Of a stretch of DNA of 64,000 bases, positions 1 through 7,971 are shown piece by piece. Position 1 is the first letter of the stretch. Each line of letters starts with the position of its first letter. This DNA is from CAYYYP01 sp964475985 (GTDB lineage: Bacteria > Bdellovibrionota > UBA1018 > CAYHWW01). The position numbers and the translations under genes were made by a program. A model generated the notes under the pieces. The model did no database searches, was not told where the DNA came from, and was given only the letters and a program-made list of their open reading frames with translations. The stretch spans positions 1-64,000 of the forward strand of contig CAYYYP010000012.1 in NCBI GenBank assembly GCA_964475985.1. Reading direction: 5' to 3'.

Positions 1-72
1 TAACTTTAGTTTAATGCTCCGCTCCTTGGTGATGGTTATTTATGAGGCGATACGGGCGTGGCTAAAGGTCCA

Positions 73-1029
73 TTACAAATCAAGCTCCAACATAAGATTA
101 GCCCGCTTATATATTTTACTCTGACCCTGCTCTTTAATCCGGAACCCAAGTTTAGTGTAAAGTTGAAGGGCGGCATGGAGTTTCGTGTGGGTCAATAAGG
201 TTAGCTTTTTCTCGCCAAGCAAACGGGCCTTGGCCAGGGCAGCCTTGGCGAGAAGCTCACCGATGCCACGGCCCCGAAAAGGTTCGGAGACGGCCATCTT
301 AGCCAATTCTAGACCATTCTGCCCTCGGATCAGCGCGCAGGTCGCAAGGACTTCATTCTCACTTACCGCAAATAGTATTGCCCCACCCTTTTTCAGAATT
401 TCGTGTTCAGGATTTTGGAAATGTTTACGATCGGTTTCCTCAAGGTCTTTTTTCAGGTCAAAAAATTTGCCGAGCCACTGCAAATTAAGCCGCTCGAACT
501 CCTTTTTCCAAACCGGCTTAAACTCTTCGATCCGGACGGTGGATATAAACTTCTTATTCTGTTGATCGTTAATCCGGCCGAGGAACGGTTTCTTAGATAG
601 ATTTTGCTCAAACTTCCTTAGGCTATTCAAGAAATGAGGGTCCGTTTCGGCAATCAGTCCTTCCACGGCATCATGGATATCCTGCCATAAAGGTTTTAAC
701 TTTTCGCTCACGCTAAGGCCCGCTTTTGTTACGGATAGTTGTCGGCTACGTTTGTCAGTTGGACTTGGCGCGCTCTTGATCAGCTTTGCGCTAGTCATCT
801 CTTTCGCAAGTAGGATGACATTTGGATGACTCCACCCCAGCCGATTGGCGGCTTCCGTTACACTTAAAGGGCCATTGCGCAAAAGTAAGGAAAATAAAGG
901 AAACCACTTCGGATCAAACTCAATATCCATATACGCATATGCGGCTTTAACCTCGGTACTTATGATTTCAGACAAACGCTTTAAGCGGCTGGCAAAACCC
1001 AATTCTTGTAACACGTCGAAATGATCCAT
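73..1029 (-). CDS. MarR-family regulator fused to a GNAT acetyltransferase
   Basis: The 318-residue protein has two domains. Residues 1-150 are MarR-like, with a winged helix at about 55-84 and a charged wing (DKRSR, 92-96). Residues 160-315 are a GNAT fold with the acetyl-CoA loop RGRGIG at 252-257 and the C-terminal YTKLGF motif. Such MarR-GNAT fusions are a known architecture that probably couples DNA binding to small-molecule acetylation; the substrate cannot be read from sequence. The ATG at 1029 lies only seven bases after a TATAAT box and has no Shine-Dalgarno sequence, which suggests a leaderless transcript. An 18-bp-arm palindrome lies just upstream, so autoregulation is likely. The gene is divergent from the exported protein at 1158. 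Confidence 0.85.
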   Translation of the reverse strand: MDHFDVLQELGFASRLKRLSEIISTEVKAAYAYMDIEFDPKWFPLFSLLLRNGPLSVTEAANRLGWSHPNVILLAKEMTSAKLIKSAPSPTDKRSRQLSVTKAGLSVSEKLKPLWQDIHDAVEGLIAETDPHFLNSLRKFEQNLSKKPFLGRINDQQNKKFISTVRIEEFKPVWKKEFERLNLQWLGKFFDLKKDLEETDRKHFQNPEHEILKKGGAILFAVSENEVLATCALIRGQNGLELAKMAVSEPFRGRGIGELLAKAALAKARLLGEKKLTLLTHTKLHAALQLYTKLGFRIKEQGQSKIYKRANLMLELDL

Positions 1030-1036
1030 ATAAACT

Positions 1037-1042
1037 ATTATA
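1037..1042 (-). promoter_or_regulatory. -10 box of the MarR-GNAT gene, probable leaderless transcript
   Basis: Read on the minus strand this is a perfect TATAAT. Seven bases separate it from the ATG, so the predicted start of transcription falls at or next to the start codon. The -35 is not clear; TTGATT at 1068-1063 is too distant (20 bp) to be convincing and lies in the palindrome. Confidence 0.5.
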
Positions 1043-1064
1043 ATTTATTGAGCCCAACTTGGAA

Positions 1065-1102
1065 TCAACATAATTACGTAAGCACTTACGTAATTATGTT
1101 GA
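1065..1102. promoter_or_regulatory. Large palindromic operator, probable MarR-GNAT binding site
   Basis: TCAACATAATTACGTAAG (1065-1082) and its exact reverse complement (1085-1102) are separated by two bases. Each arm also holds its own 8-bp palindrome TTACGTAA (1074-1081 and 1086-1093), with centres 12 bp apart, as if two dimers bind side by side. The element sits between the divergent MarR-GNAT gene and the exported-protein gene. Its right arm overlaps a TTGACA hexamer (1099-1104) that could be the -35 for the rightward gene. MarR proteins typically bind such palindromes; assignment to this regulator is inference from position. Confidence 0.65.
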
Positions 1103-1157
1103 CAGTGGGCATGATCGCATTTAAAAGCCCCCTCGGCCTTCCGCGGAGGTGGCCCAC

Positions 1158-1829
1158 ATGATTTCTGAACAATTCAACCTTACTAAAAACTTTCAACTTT
1201 TAATTTTCTGCCTATTGGTTCCTTTAATCAACACGCCAGCGAACGCTATGACGTGCAATGACGGCCTTGAACCACGAAACACGGCGACGACACATCCGGT
1301 AATTGAACTGCCGTCAGAATCAATAATTCAGAACGACACTCAAGACAGATTCACGATCGACGACCAGATCGTAAAGTTTATTACCGAAAAAATGGGAGGC
1401 GTTTTACTAGGTGCAATTAGCTCCGACTTGCCAGAGCTCCACCAAGTTGCGTCAACCACAGAGAAGCCCGGTTACCAACAGAAAGTTCATGCCCAAATCC
1501 AGATTCAAAATTTGACTGGCCGCTACCCTGAAACGGAAAATATTGAACTCACGTTAACTTTTGCCGCTTACTCAAAAGAAGCTCACGAGTCTCTGCGCGG
1601 AAAGCATTATATAACTTTAGAAGTCCTAAGCGACATCGTAATCAACCAAGTTGGCGAGCGTCGTAAGTTTTCAACAAGGATCAACTTGTTTAACGGCATA
1701 GCCAGGGGAGTAGCCAGCTTCCTTTCCCTGAGCATGGCAGCGCATGGGAATACCAGCCGCATTCACGGGGCTGAGCAAGTACGGACTATTATCCACGACC
1801 GACGATTCCCGGACCTCATTTTGGATTGA
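1158..1829 (+). CDS. Exported protein of unknown function
   Basis: About 223 residues. The N-terminus has a signal peptide with hydrophobic core around residues 12-24 and a probable cleavage site near PANA. I prefer the ATG at 1158 over the GTG at 1149 because GCGGAGG at 1143-1149 is then a well-spaced ribosome binding site, while the GTG overlaps it. The mature part is mixed alpha/beta with an alternating hydrophobic stretch (VHAQIQIQNL, ELTLTFAAYS) but no motif I recognise. It is divergent from the MarR-GNAT gene and shares its operator region, so it may be under the same regulator. No function can be assigned. Confidence 0.7.
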   Translation: MISEQFNLTKNFQLLIFCLLVPLINTPANAMTCNDGLEPRNTATTHPVIELPSESIIQNDTQDRFTIDDQIVKFITEKMGGVLLGAISSDLPELHQVASTTEKPGYQQKVHAQIQIQNLTGRYPETENIELTLTFAAYSKEAHESLRGKHYITLEVLSDIVINQVGERRKFSTRINLFNGIARGVASFLSLSMAAHGNTSRIHGAEQVRTIIHDRRFPDLILD

Positions 1830-1966
1830 ACAAAACTGTAAAGTTTCTTTATTTATAAATCGGCTTGGCCCCGAACTTCTCCCTACCCCATATCCGCCAT
1901 AGCCAAAGCTCCTGGCATAAAATACGGTTTGCTCTTAGTCTCAGCACTTAGGAGCACCTTCCCGTT

Positions 1967-3052
1967 ATGCGAATCGCCCTGTCCGACCTGCACAAAAGAT
2001 ATCAGCGCTGGCTGCCTATTGCTTTTTTCCTCATGGGTTTTATCTTCGATACCATAACTCTGCGCCGCATCGATGAGCCGGTGACCATCATTCAACAGGC
2101 GGGTTACCTCCTCATCGCAGCTGGCCTCGTGTTCCTTGAATTAATCGAAATTGCGGGGCCCATCGAACCCCATCGCTTTCTGAAAAAGGCTTGGCAATAC
2201 CGTGAATTTTCCCTTCAGTTTTTGCTAGGTACTTTGCTGAACAGTTACACGATCTTTTATTTTAAGAGCGCATCCGCCGTGACTTCATTTATTTTCATCA
2301 TCGTATTGGTGGCGCTTTTACTGCTGAATGAATTTTTAAGATTTGGTGAATCCCAGGCTCAGGTTCACATGGCTTTCATTAGCCTTTGTCTCATTTCGTT
2401 TTTACAGTCCTTATTTCCCATTCTCCTGGGGTTCATTGGCCTCGTTCCCTTTCTCTGCGGTTTATTCTGCTCTATTTTAATCTTTTTTGGTTTTTATCTC
2501 ATCGTTGCTAAAAAACTTAATTCCCACCCTACCCTTATCAACACCCATGTTTTGTACCCCTACGCAGCGGTCCAGAGCCTTTTCTTTGTGTTATATTTTG
2601 CCAACGCCATCCCCCCCGTACCGCTCTCCGTTCCCTATATGGGAATTTATCACGATGTGAAAAAGCAAAATGGAAAGTATGAGCTGACTTACACGAGACC
2701 TCGTTGGAAATTCTGGCAAAATGGTGATCAAACTTTTCTAGCTAGACCGGGCGACGTCATTCATTGTTATGCGCAGATCTTCTCACCCGCAAAATTTCGG
2801 GAAAGGCTGCAAGTACGGTGGCTCCACTGGGATGAGAAGCAAGGCTGGCAGCCCTCCGACGCCATCGCCCTCGAAGTTACGGGAGGGCGTGACGAGGGCT
2901 TTCGGACCGTGACGAAAAAAAGCAATTTCCAAACTGGCCTTTGGCGTGCGCAAATTGAAACGACGGACAACCAGGAGATAGGCCGCATAAAATTTAATGT
3001 GGAACCCGACGATGAAACGGATCCCCGGGATACCCACACTGAACTAAAATAG
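1967..3052 (+). CDS. DUF2914 domain membrane protein
   Basis: 361 residues. The N-terminal two thirds contain about six to seven hydrophobic segments (first at about residues 14-32, last near 200-215), followed by a soluble C-terminal domain of about 110 residues. The C-terminal pattern, with conserved tryptophans (WLHWDEKQGW), a G-rich FRTVTKK segment, GLWRAQIET and a final IGRIKFNVE strand, matches DUF2914, whose function is unknown. The start is an ATG with AGGAGCA a few bases upstream. The next gene, a permease, begins about 50 bp downstream and may be co-transcribed. Confidence 0.8.
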   Translation: MRIALSDLHKRYQRWLPIAFFLMGFIFDTITLRRIDEPVTIIQQAGYLLIAAGLVFLELIEIAGPIEPHRFLKKAWQYREFSLQFLLGTLLNSYTIFYFKSASAVTSFIFIIVLVALLLLNEFLRFGESQAQVHMAFISLCLISFLQSLFPILLGFIGLVPFLCGLFCSILIFFGFYLIVAKKLNSHPTLINTHVLYPYAAVQSLFFVLYFANAIPPVPLSVPYMGIYHDVKKQNGKYELTYTRPRWKFWQNGDQTFLARPGDVIHCYAQIFSPAKFRERLQVRWLHWDEKQGWQPSDAIALEVTGGRDEGFRTVTKKSNFQTGLWRAQIETTDNQEIGRIKFNVEPDDETDPRDTHTELK

Positions 3053-3101
3053 CGTTCTTAGGTCTCAAGTCTTTAAGTTTCCAAAGAGAGTGGCACTATA
3101 A

Positions 3102-5093
3102 ATGAATAATATTAAGCCTGATCACAAAATCAATATTGCCCCCTTAGCTTTGCCTCACAATGCGATGCCAAAAACCAAGTTAGCAAAATGGCTACAGCAA
3201 TCAGAAATCGCCGCCGACGCTCAGCACGCCCATACCAAACCCTGGTACCAGGTACTTTGGCTCACGGGCGTTGATTATTTCTCAACGCTTGGCTATCAGC
3301 CAGGCATTGCCCTCCTGGCGGCGGGCGCCCTCTCCCCTATTGCCACTTTAATTCTTATTGCCGTCACACTTTTCTGTGCGTTGCCGACTTATTCCCAAGT
3401 GGCAAGCCGCTCCTTTGCCGGGCAAGGCTCCATTGCCATGCTGGAAAACCTGCTTAAGGGTTGGAGCTCAAAAATATTTGTTTTAGTTCTTTTAGGGTTC
3501 GCCGCCACCGATTTCATGATCACGATTACATTATCGTCGGCTGACGCCGCATTGCACTTAGTGGAAAATCCTTTTCTTCACCCCGTGATTGGAAATTTTC
3601 AATTTGGCATCACCGTGTTTTTTATCACGCTACTTACGGCGGTTTTCCTAAAAGGTTTTTCCGAAGCCATAAGCCTCGCTCGCATGATCGCCCTTCCCTA
3701 CATTATCTTAAATTTCGTAGTGCTTTTTGCAGGACTAGGCGAAATTTTTCATCACCCAGAAGTCTTTTCAAATTGGTCCAATGCACTTTTGGTTCGGGGG
3801 GATTATTTTCACCTCATGCTCATATCAACTTTAGTTTTTCCTAAACTAGCCTTAGGTATGAGCGGATTTGAAACGGGGGTTTCCGTCATGCCGCTAGTGG
3901 CGGGAGATGCTAAAGGCGAGGCAGACCCAGCGGTACCTACCTCAAGAATAAACAACACCCGTAAGCTCCTTGCCACCGCGGCAATCTTAATGTCAGTACT
4001 TCTATTTCTATCGAGCGTAGTAACTACGCTACTGATCCCGAAGGAAGCCTACGAGGTGGGCGGAGCCGCCAGCGGACGCGCGCTTTCCTTCCTTGCCCAC
4101 AAACTTTTAGGACATGGCACCGGAACCATTTATGACGTATCAACAATTTTGGTTTTGTGGTTCGCCGGTGCTTCCGCCATGGCCGGAATGCTCAATCTAA
4201 TTCCAAGATACCTTCCTCGATTTGGCATGGCCCCCCGCTGGGTCGCCTACCGTAGGCCATTAGTCATGGCCCTCTTTGCTATTGCCGTGGGCGTAACTTG
4301 GCTCTTTAACGCAAATGTTGAAGCACAGGGCAGTGCCTATGCAACCGGAGTGTTAGCCCTGATGTTGTCGGCCGCTGTTGCAGTGGCCCTGGCATTTTGG
4401 CGGGAGGCGAAGCTCGCTCCTGAACAAAAAACCAAATTAAAACTTAGGAGTTTTTATTTCGCCATGGTGGCGGCGATTTTTGCATTTACTTTTTTTGATA
4501 ACGTCATCCTGAAGCCTGAGGGTCTTATCATCGCAGCGGGTTTTATTTTCGTAATCCTAACGCTCGGAGGGTTTAGCCGTTCGCAGCGGGCCATGGAATT
4601 AAGGGTCAATAAAATTACCCTCGAAAACTTAGTGACTGCGCAAATTTGGTCGCGCATCCGGCATAAAAAAGTTCATCTAGTACCGTTAACCGACCCCACT
4701 CTTGAGCGACGTGCAAAAAAAGCGGCCGAACTTAGAAAATACTATCAGTTTACCGGACCCATTGCCTTTGTGCACGTTTCCCTCATCGACAATCGAAGCG
4801 AGTTTTTATCTGAGCTTGGAATTCACGCGACTGAAGACCCGTCCGGTGATTTTATGATCGAAGTCACGGGAGCTATCGCCATCGCAAATACCATTGCCTA
4901 TATGAGCGAGCTTCTAAACCCCATCAGTATTTTCATGGGGCTAACGCGCATGAACCTCATGGGCCAGGCCATGCGTTACCTCGCTTGGGGCGAGGGAGAG
5001 ACGGGCCTTTTGGTTTATCGGATTCTCTTGCGCTACTGGGAATGGACCCCGGAGGATGACGTAAGGCCCTATATTTTCCTGATGAGCGAGTAA
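3102..5093 (+). CDS. APC-superfamily amino acid permease-like protein
   Basis: 663 residues with about 12 predicted membrane segments. The start of the transport core (VLWLTGVDYFSTLGYQPGIA) fits the unwound TM1 region of APC carriers. The last 130 residues are soluble and cytoplasmic, with a charged helix after the last membrane segment (about 510-530) and an alpha/beta domain (FTGPIAFVHVSLIDN). This resembles the large APC permeases annotated as amino acid transporters; the substrate is unknown. The 58-residue hydrophilic N-terminus is unusually long. The start is the ATG at 3102; ribosome binding site AGAGAGTGG is weak. It is probably transcribed with the DUF2914 gene. Confidence 0.8.
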   Translation: MNNIKPDHKINIAPLALPHNAMPKTKLAKWLQQSEIAADAQHAHTKPWYQVLWLTGVDYFSTLGYQPGIALLAAGALSPIATLILIAVTLFCALPTYSQVASRSFAGQGSIAMLENLLKGWSSKIFVLVLLGFAATDFMITITLSSADAALHLVENPFLHPVIGNFQFGITVFFITLLTAVFLKGFSEAISLARMIALPYIILNFVVLFAGLGEIFHHPEVFSNWSNALLVRGDYFHLMLISTLVFPKLALGMSGFETGVSVMPLVAGDAKGEADPAVPTSRINNTRKLLATAAILMSVLLFLSSVVTTLLIPKEAYEVGGAASGRALSFLAHKLLGHGTGTIYDVSTILVLWFAGASAMAGMLNLIPRYLPRFGMAPRWVAYRRPLVMALFAIAVGVTWLFNANVEAQGSAYATGVLALMLSAAVAVALAFWREAKLAPEQKTKLKLRSFYFAMVAAIFAFTFFDNVILKPEGLIIAAGFIFVILTLGGFSRSQRAMELRVNKITLENLVTAQIWSRIRHKKVHLVPLTDPTLERRAKKAAELRKYYQFTGPIAFVHVSLIDNRSEFLSELGIHATEDPSGDFMIEVTGAIAIANTIAYMSELLNPISIFMGLTRMNLMGQAMRYLAWGEGETGLLVYRILLRYWEWTPEDDVRPYIFLMSE

Positions 5094-5175
5094 CCGCCGT
5101 GGTAAACTTGTATAAATAAAAAACATTACGGGATGGTAGGATTTTTTAAATCTCCTATGTTATGAACCCCCTGCG

Positions 5176-6309
5176 ATGATCTTCAATCTAACGTTCCGAA
5201 AAACTATTCGTCAAAGATCGTTCCGAAACGTGACAATATTGATGGTATTTTCACTTCTCTTGGGTAGCGTTTGTTTTGGAACCAATAACCAGCTCCCCTC
5301 CTTTCCCAATCCGGTCTACGACAACGGTGTTTTTCAGGGACCTACCGTGGGCGAATTTCTTGAGCTTAGCCAGGCCGAAACTGCGAGCGCTTTGGGTGGA
5401 TTCGTAAGGGATAGCAATCGGTCCTATTTAAATACCGCAAAAGGTCAGGCCGAATTAAGGGCAATCGCCTTAGAAATTTTACCGTTAATGAGACAGAGCG
5501 CGAGGGTCATTTCCATCGGACGTTCGGGCACCGCCCTTGAGGCCTATCTAAATGGCATTGTGACTAGACACCCAGAAGGGGCTAAAACATTTCCCGTGGT
5601 TGAAGAGCTTCCCTTCTCTTGCCACTCAGCCCATATTAAAAATAATCTTCGATTGCCGTTTAATTTTGAGTTATCCCGGGAACAAATCACGGGACTGCGC
5701 AATCACCTTGAACGAAATGGCCTTTCCCCGCTTACGATCATTGCTAGCCCAAAGCCCATCCTGTTTTTTGATTTTGTTTACAGTGGAACGGGCGTGGCTG
5801 CACTGATTCAACTGATTTTTGACTGGGCTGAAGAGTTGAAAATTGAATCTAGCTCACTGAGTGCCAAAATTACATTTTTTGGAATGTTTCCTGCCTACCG
5901 ACTTGTTTATAATAATTATGAGACCATCCGGCACGACAATATGCGCGATGGACTAGGTGCACTCATGCCGACTAAGGAATACATGGAAAATGAGGCGCGC
6001 AGCCGGCCCATCAGCCTACCTAATGGATTTTACCGCTGGATTCCGAATGTTCACGAGTTTCGAATCAGTTCACAGCTTTACGATTATTGTGGCAACAGCC
6101 GCTTTACGGATGAATCTGGCGCACTCCACAAAGTTGAACCCGTTCAAGAAAGTTTCACTCCGTCCCATTGGGCGGTACCTACCGCAATATCCACTACGCC
6201 CAAAAATCGCATCAAGGAACATTTGCATGAGTTTTCCACCCAAGAACTAGTCACTCTTTTCCAAGCTGGACAAAAGCATTCAACGTTGCTTTGCGAAAGT
6301 GCGTTCTAA
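5176..6309 (+). CDS. Exported protein with weak phosphoribosyltransferase-like signatures
   Basis: 377 residues. The N-terminus is basic, then hydrophobic (VTILMVFSLLLGSVCFG), consistent with a Sec signal peptide or anchor. Two segments resemble type I phosphoribosyltransferases: a strand-turn VISIGRSGTALEAYL (about 113-127), and LFFDFVYSGTGVAAL (about 197-211), which has the strand-acid-loop shape of the PRPP-binding motif. The first acid is followed by Phe rather than the usual second acid. No known exported enzyme of this type comes to mind, so the fold call is tentative. The start is uncertain because no good ribosome binding site is visible. It lies upstream of the cobalamin riboswitch but is not controlled by it. 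Confidence 0.55.
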   Translation: MIFNLTFRKTIRQRSFRNVTILMVFSLLLGSVCFGTNNQLPSFPNPVYDNGVFQGPTVGEFLELSQAETASALGGFVRDSNRSYLNTAKGQAELRAIALEILPLMRQSARVISIGRSGTALEAYLNGIVTRHPEGAKTFPVVEELPFSCHSAHIKNNLRLPFNFELSREQITGLRNHLERNGLSPLTIIASPKPILFFDFVYSGTGVAALIQLIFDWAEELKIESSSLSAKITFFGMFPAYRLVYNNYETIRHDNMRDGLGALMPTKEYMENEARSRPISLPNGFYRWIPNVHEFRISSQLYDYCGNSRFTDESGALHKVEPVQESFTPSHWAVPTAISTTPKNRIKEHLHEFSTQELVTLFQAGQKHSTLLCESAF

Positions 6310-6344
6310 AACGTTATCTCTAGATCCTTAAAATTTTTGTGTTA

Positions 6345-6460
6345 CACCTTCCCCAGTACAAATTTTCTGGGGAAAGTCCGGTGCAAGGCCGGCGCTGTCC
6401 CGCAACGGTAAACGAATTTTCGTAAGCCCGACCTCCCAGAAAAATTCAAACCCGCGGAGG
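6345..6460 (+). ncRNA. Cobalamin riboswitch
   Basis: The hallmark core is present in order: a GGTGCAAGGCCGGCGCTG segment, then TCCCGCAACGGTAA, then AAGCCCGACCTCC. The closing P1-like stem pairs AAATTTTCTGGG (6360-6371) with CCCAGAAAAATT (6435-6446). A competing hairpin is possible between CTTCCCCAG at about 6348-6356 and CTGGGGAAAG at 6367-6376. The ribosome binding site of the next gene, GGAGG at 6456-6460, can pair with CCTCC at 6432-6436, which suggests control of translation initiation. Known cobalamin riboswitches repress downstream genes when adenosyl- or hydroxocobalamin is abundant. The downstream gene is not a recognised B12 gene. Confidence 0.9.
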
Positions 6461-6464
6461 AACC

Positions 6465-7421
6465 TTGTCTAAAGTTATCGCAGCTTTTTTGATCATCCGG
6501 GCATGTCTCTTTACTCCATTAGTTTTCGCAGCGGAATGTGAACCTCACTTAACCCTTGAGGCGCGTCGGGCCATTTATCGAACCGAGGTAGTAAAGGCTA
6601 CAGCATCCTTCTCGGCTTTAAGGCGAGGTATGTTGCGTGCCAAGGCCTATCTCTGGCAAAGTCGTATTCTAGAAGATTGCATTAGCTCCGGCGGTTGCAC
6701 CGGTGAGCATATTGCGGCCGCCGTAAGATTAGCGTTATCTCCCGAGCCCGCCACATCAAACCTTCTTGGTTATGGCTTTTTGATCGGGGGCATGGTGGCA
6801 AATGCCGCAGCGTTTGCGGGCATTACTACCTTGGTGAATCCACAAACTCCCTTCATGCCAACCGTGGTTGGTTTTGTGCTTGGCCAGGCTTCGCTGATCA
6901 GTGCTAATTTATTATCATCATTTTCTGACCCGATATTTAATCGCCTTAGAAAACTCTCCTATAAGCTTAAGGGACAAGGCCAACCGCTGACTCTGGATGC
7001 CATGGCCGATGGCACCCAAGCAAGTTACACCCTACGTGAGCAGAATTCGATTGATCGTATCTTCCAGTTTCGAATGGCGCTGCGATCTAATTTTGATGCC
7101 GCGTTAACTGCCTATTTGGCAGGCGACCTCGAAACCCAAATGACCGAAATCGCCGATGTTGCAATCAACGGCTACCTTTATTTTGATGAAATTGACCCTC
7201 GAGAACCAGGAATTGTGAATGCCGTCTGGGCTAGTTATTTGAGTAAGACGGGAAACCGTACCGAACTTAAGGATCCTATTTTTGCGATCATCAAAGCTCG
7301 CTACCCAAAATTCCGCGATCGAAAACCCGGTCAAACCGTAAGATATATAAACCTTGAGGACGATAAAGTAGCTCAGGCCTATTTCCGTGCGGTCCTAGAC
7401 GCTTGGTTGAGCGATACTTAG
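6465..7421 (+). CDS. Exported or membrane protein of unknown function under a cobalamin riboswitch
   Basis: 318 residues beginning at a TTG four bases after GGAGG (6456-6460), which is the riboswitch expression platform. Residues 1-23 form a signal peptide (cleavage near VFA-AECE). Two hydrophobic stretches at about 101-125 and 130-153 (LLGYGFLIGGMVANAAAFAGI and MPTVVGFVLGQASLISANLL) suggest a helical hairpin in the membrane. Four cysteines occur, two close together (CISSGGC). I recognise no BtuB, CobW, BtuCDF or CbtA/CbtB motif. The riboswitch implies a role in cobalamin or cobalt uptake, or a function replaced when B12 is present; that is inference. Confidence 0.75.
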   Translation: MSKVIAAFLIIRACLFTPLVFAAECEPHLTLEARRAIYRTEVVKATASFSALRRGMLRAKAYLWQSRILEDCISSGGCTGEHIAAAVRLALSPEPATSNLLGYGFLIGGMVANAAAFAGITTLVNPQTPFMPTVVGFVLGQASLISANLLSSFSDPIFNRLRKLSYKLKGQGQPLTLDAMADGTQASYTLREQNSIDRIFQFRMALRSNFDAALTAYLAGDLETQMTEIADVAINGYLYFDEIDPREPGIVNAVWASYLSKTGNRTELKDPIFAIIKARYPKFRDRKPGQTVRYINLEDDKVAQAYFRAVLDAWLSDT

Positions 7422-7431
7422 ACTCTATATT

Positions 7432-7857
7432 CTATATTAAGGTCAATGCGACGTTTATATTCCCGCGGGTAGCATTAGAATAGGGGCATACTTTATGGGC
7501 TTTCTCGATCAATCCCCTGGCCGTGGTGCGGTCTATCCCAGGTAACGAAATTTGCAGTTCCGCCTCAATGGCAAATCCACCTGGGACTGCGCCAATGCCC
7601 ACTACGCCCGTAATGGTGGTTTCATGGGGAAGTAATACTTTGTCCTGTGCAGAGACGAACTTCAAAGCGCTTAGGAAACATGCCGAATACCCTGCCGCAA
7701 AAAGTTGTTCAGGGTTCGTTCCTTCGCCGCCGGAACCTCCCAACTCCTTAGGGGTAGAAAGTTTTACCGACAAGCGGTTATCTGAAGAATCAACGCGCCC
7801 ATCCCGACCGCCCGATGCCTTTGCGTGCGCTTGATAGAGAATTTTTTCAATTTTCAT
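7432..7857 (-). CDS. ohr: Organic hydroperoxide resistance protein (Ohr, OsmC family)
   Basis: 141 residues, the usual Ohr length. It is a cytoplasmic thiol peroxidase that reduces organic hydroperoxides, normally recycled by lipoylated proteins. The two redox cysteines are visible: C60 in the GYSACFLSAL helix and C124 in KVCPYSNATRGN. The conserved acidic residue E50 in GTNPEQLFAAGYSACF and nearby arginines R18/R21 fit the active site. The N-terminal YQAHAKASGGRDGRV is the Ohr (not OsmC) signature. No OhrR gene is adjacent. The gene is convergent with the riboswitch-controlled gene, 10 bp apart. Confidence 0.95.
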   Translation of the reverse strand: MKIEKILYQAHAKASGGRDGRVDSSDNRLSVKLSTPKELGGSGGEGTNPEQLFAAGYSACFLSALKFVSAQDKVLLPHETTITGVVGIGAVPGGFAIEAELQISLPGIDRTTARGLIEKAHKVCPYSNATRGNINVALTLI

Positions 7858-7971
7858 AAGAGGCCCCCTTTGTGAGTTTTGATTCTCCGCCTTCCAGACC
7901 CCATATGTAAAAGAGAAACTGCATTTATTTAGTTCTCCGAAGAGCCTCCGGGCTTCTATAAATAATTTAAG

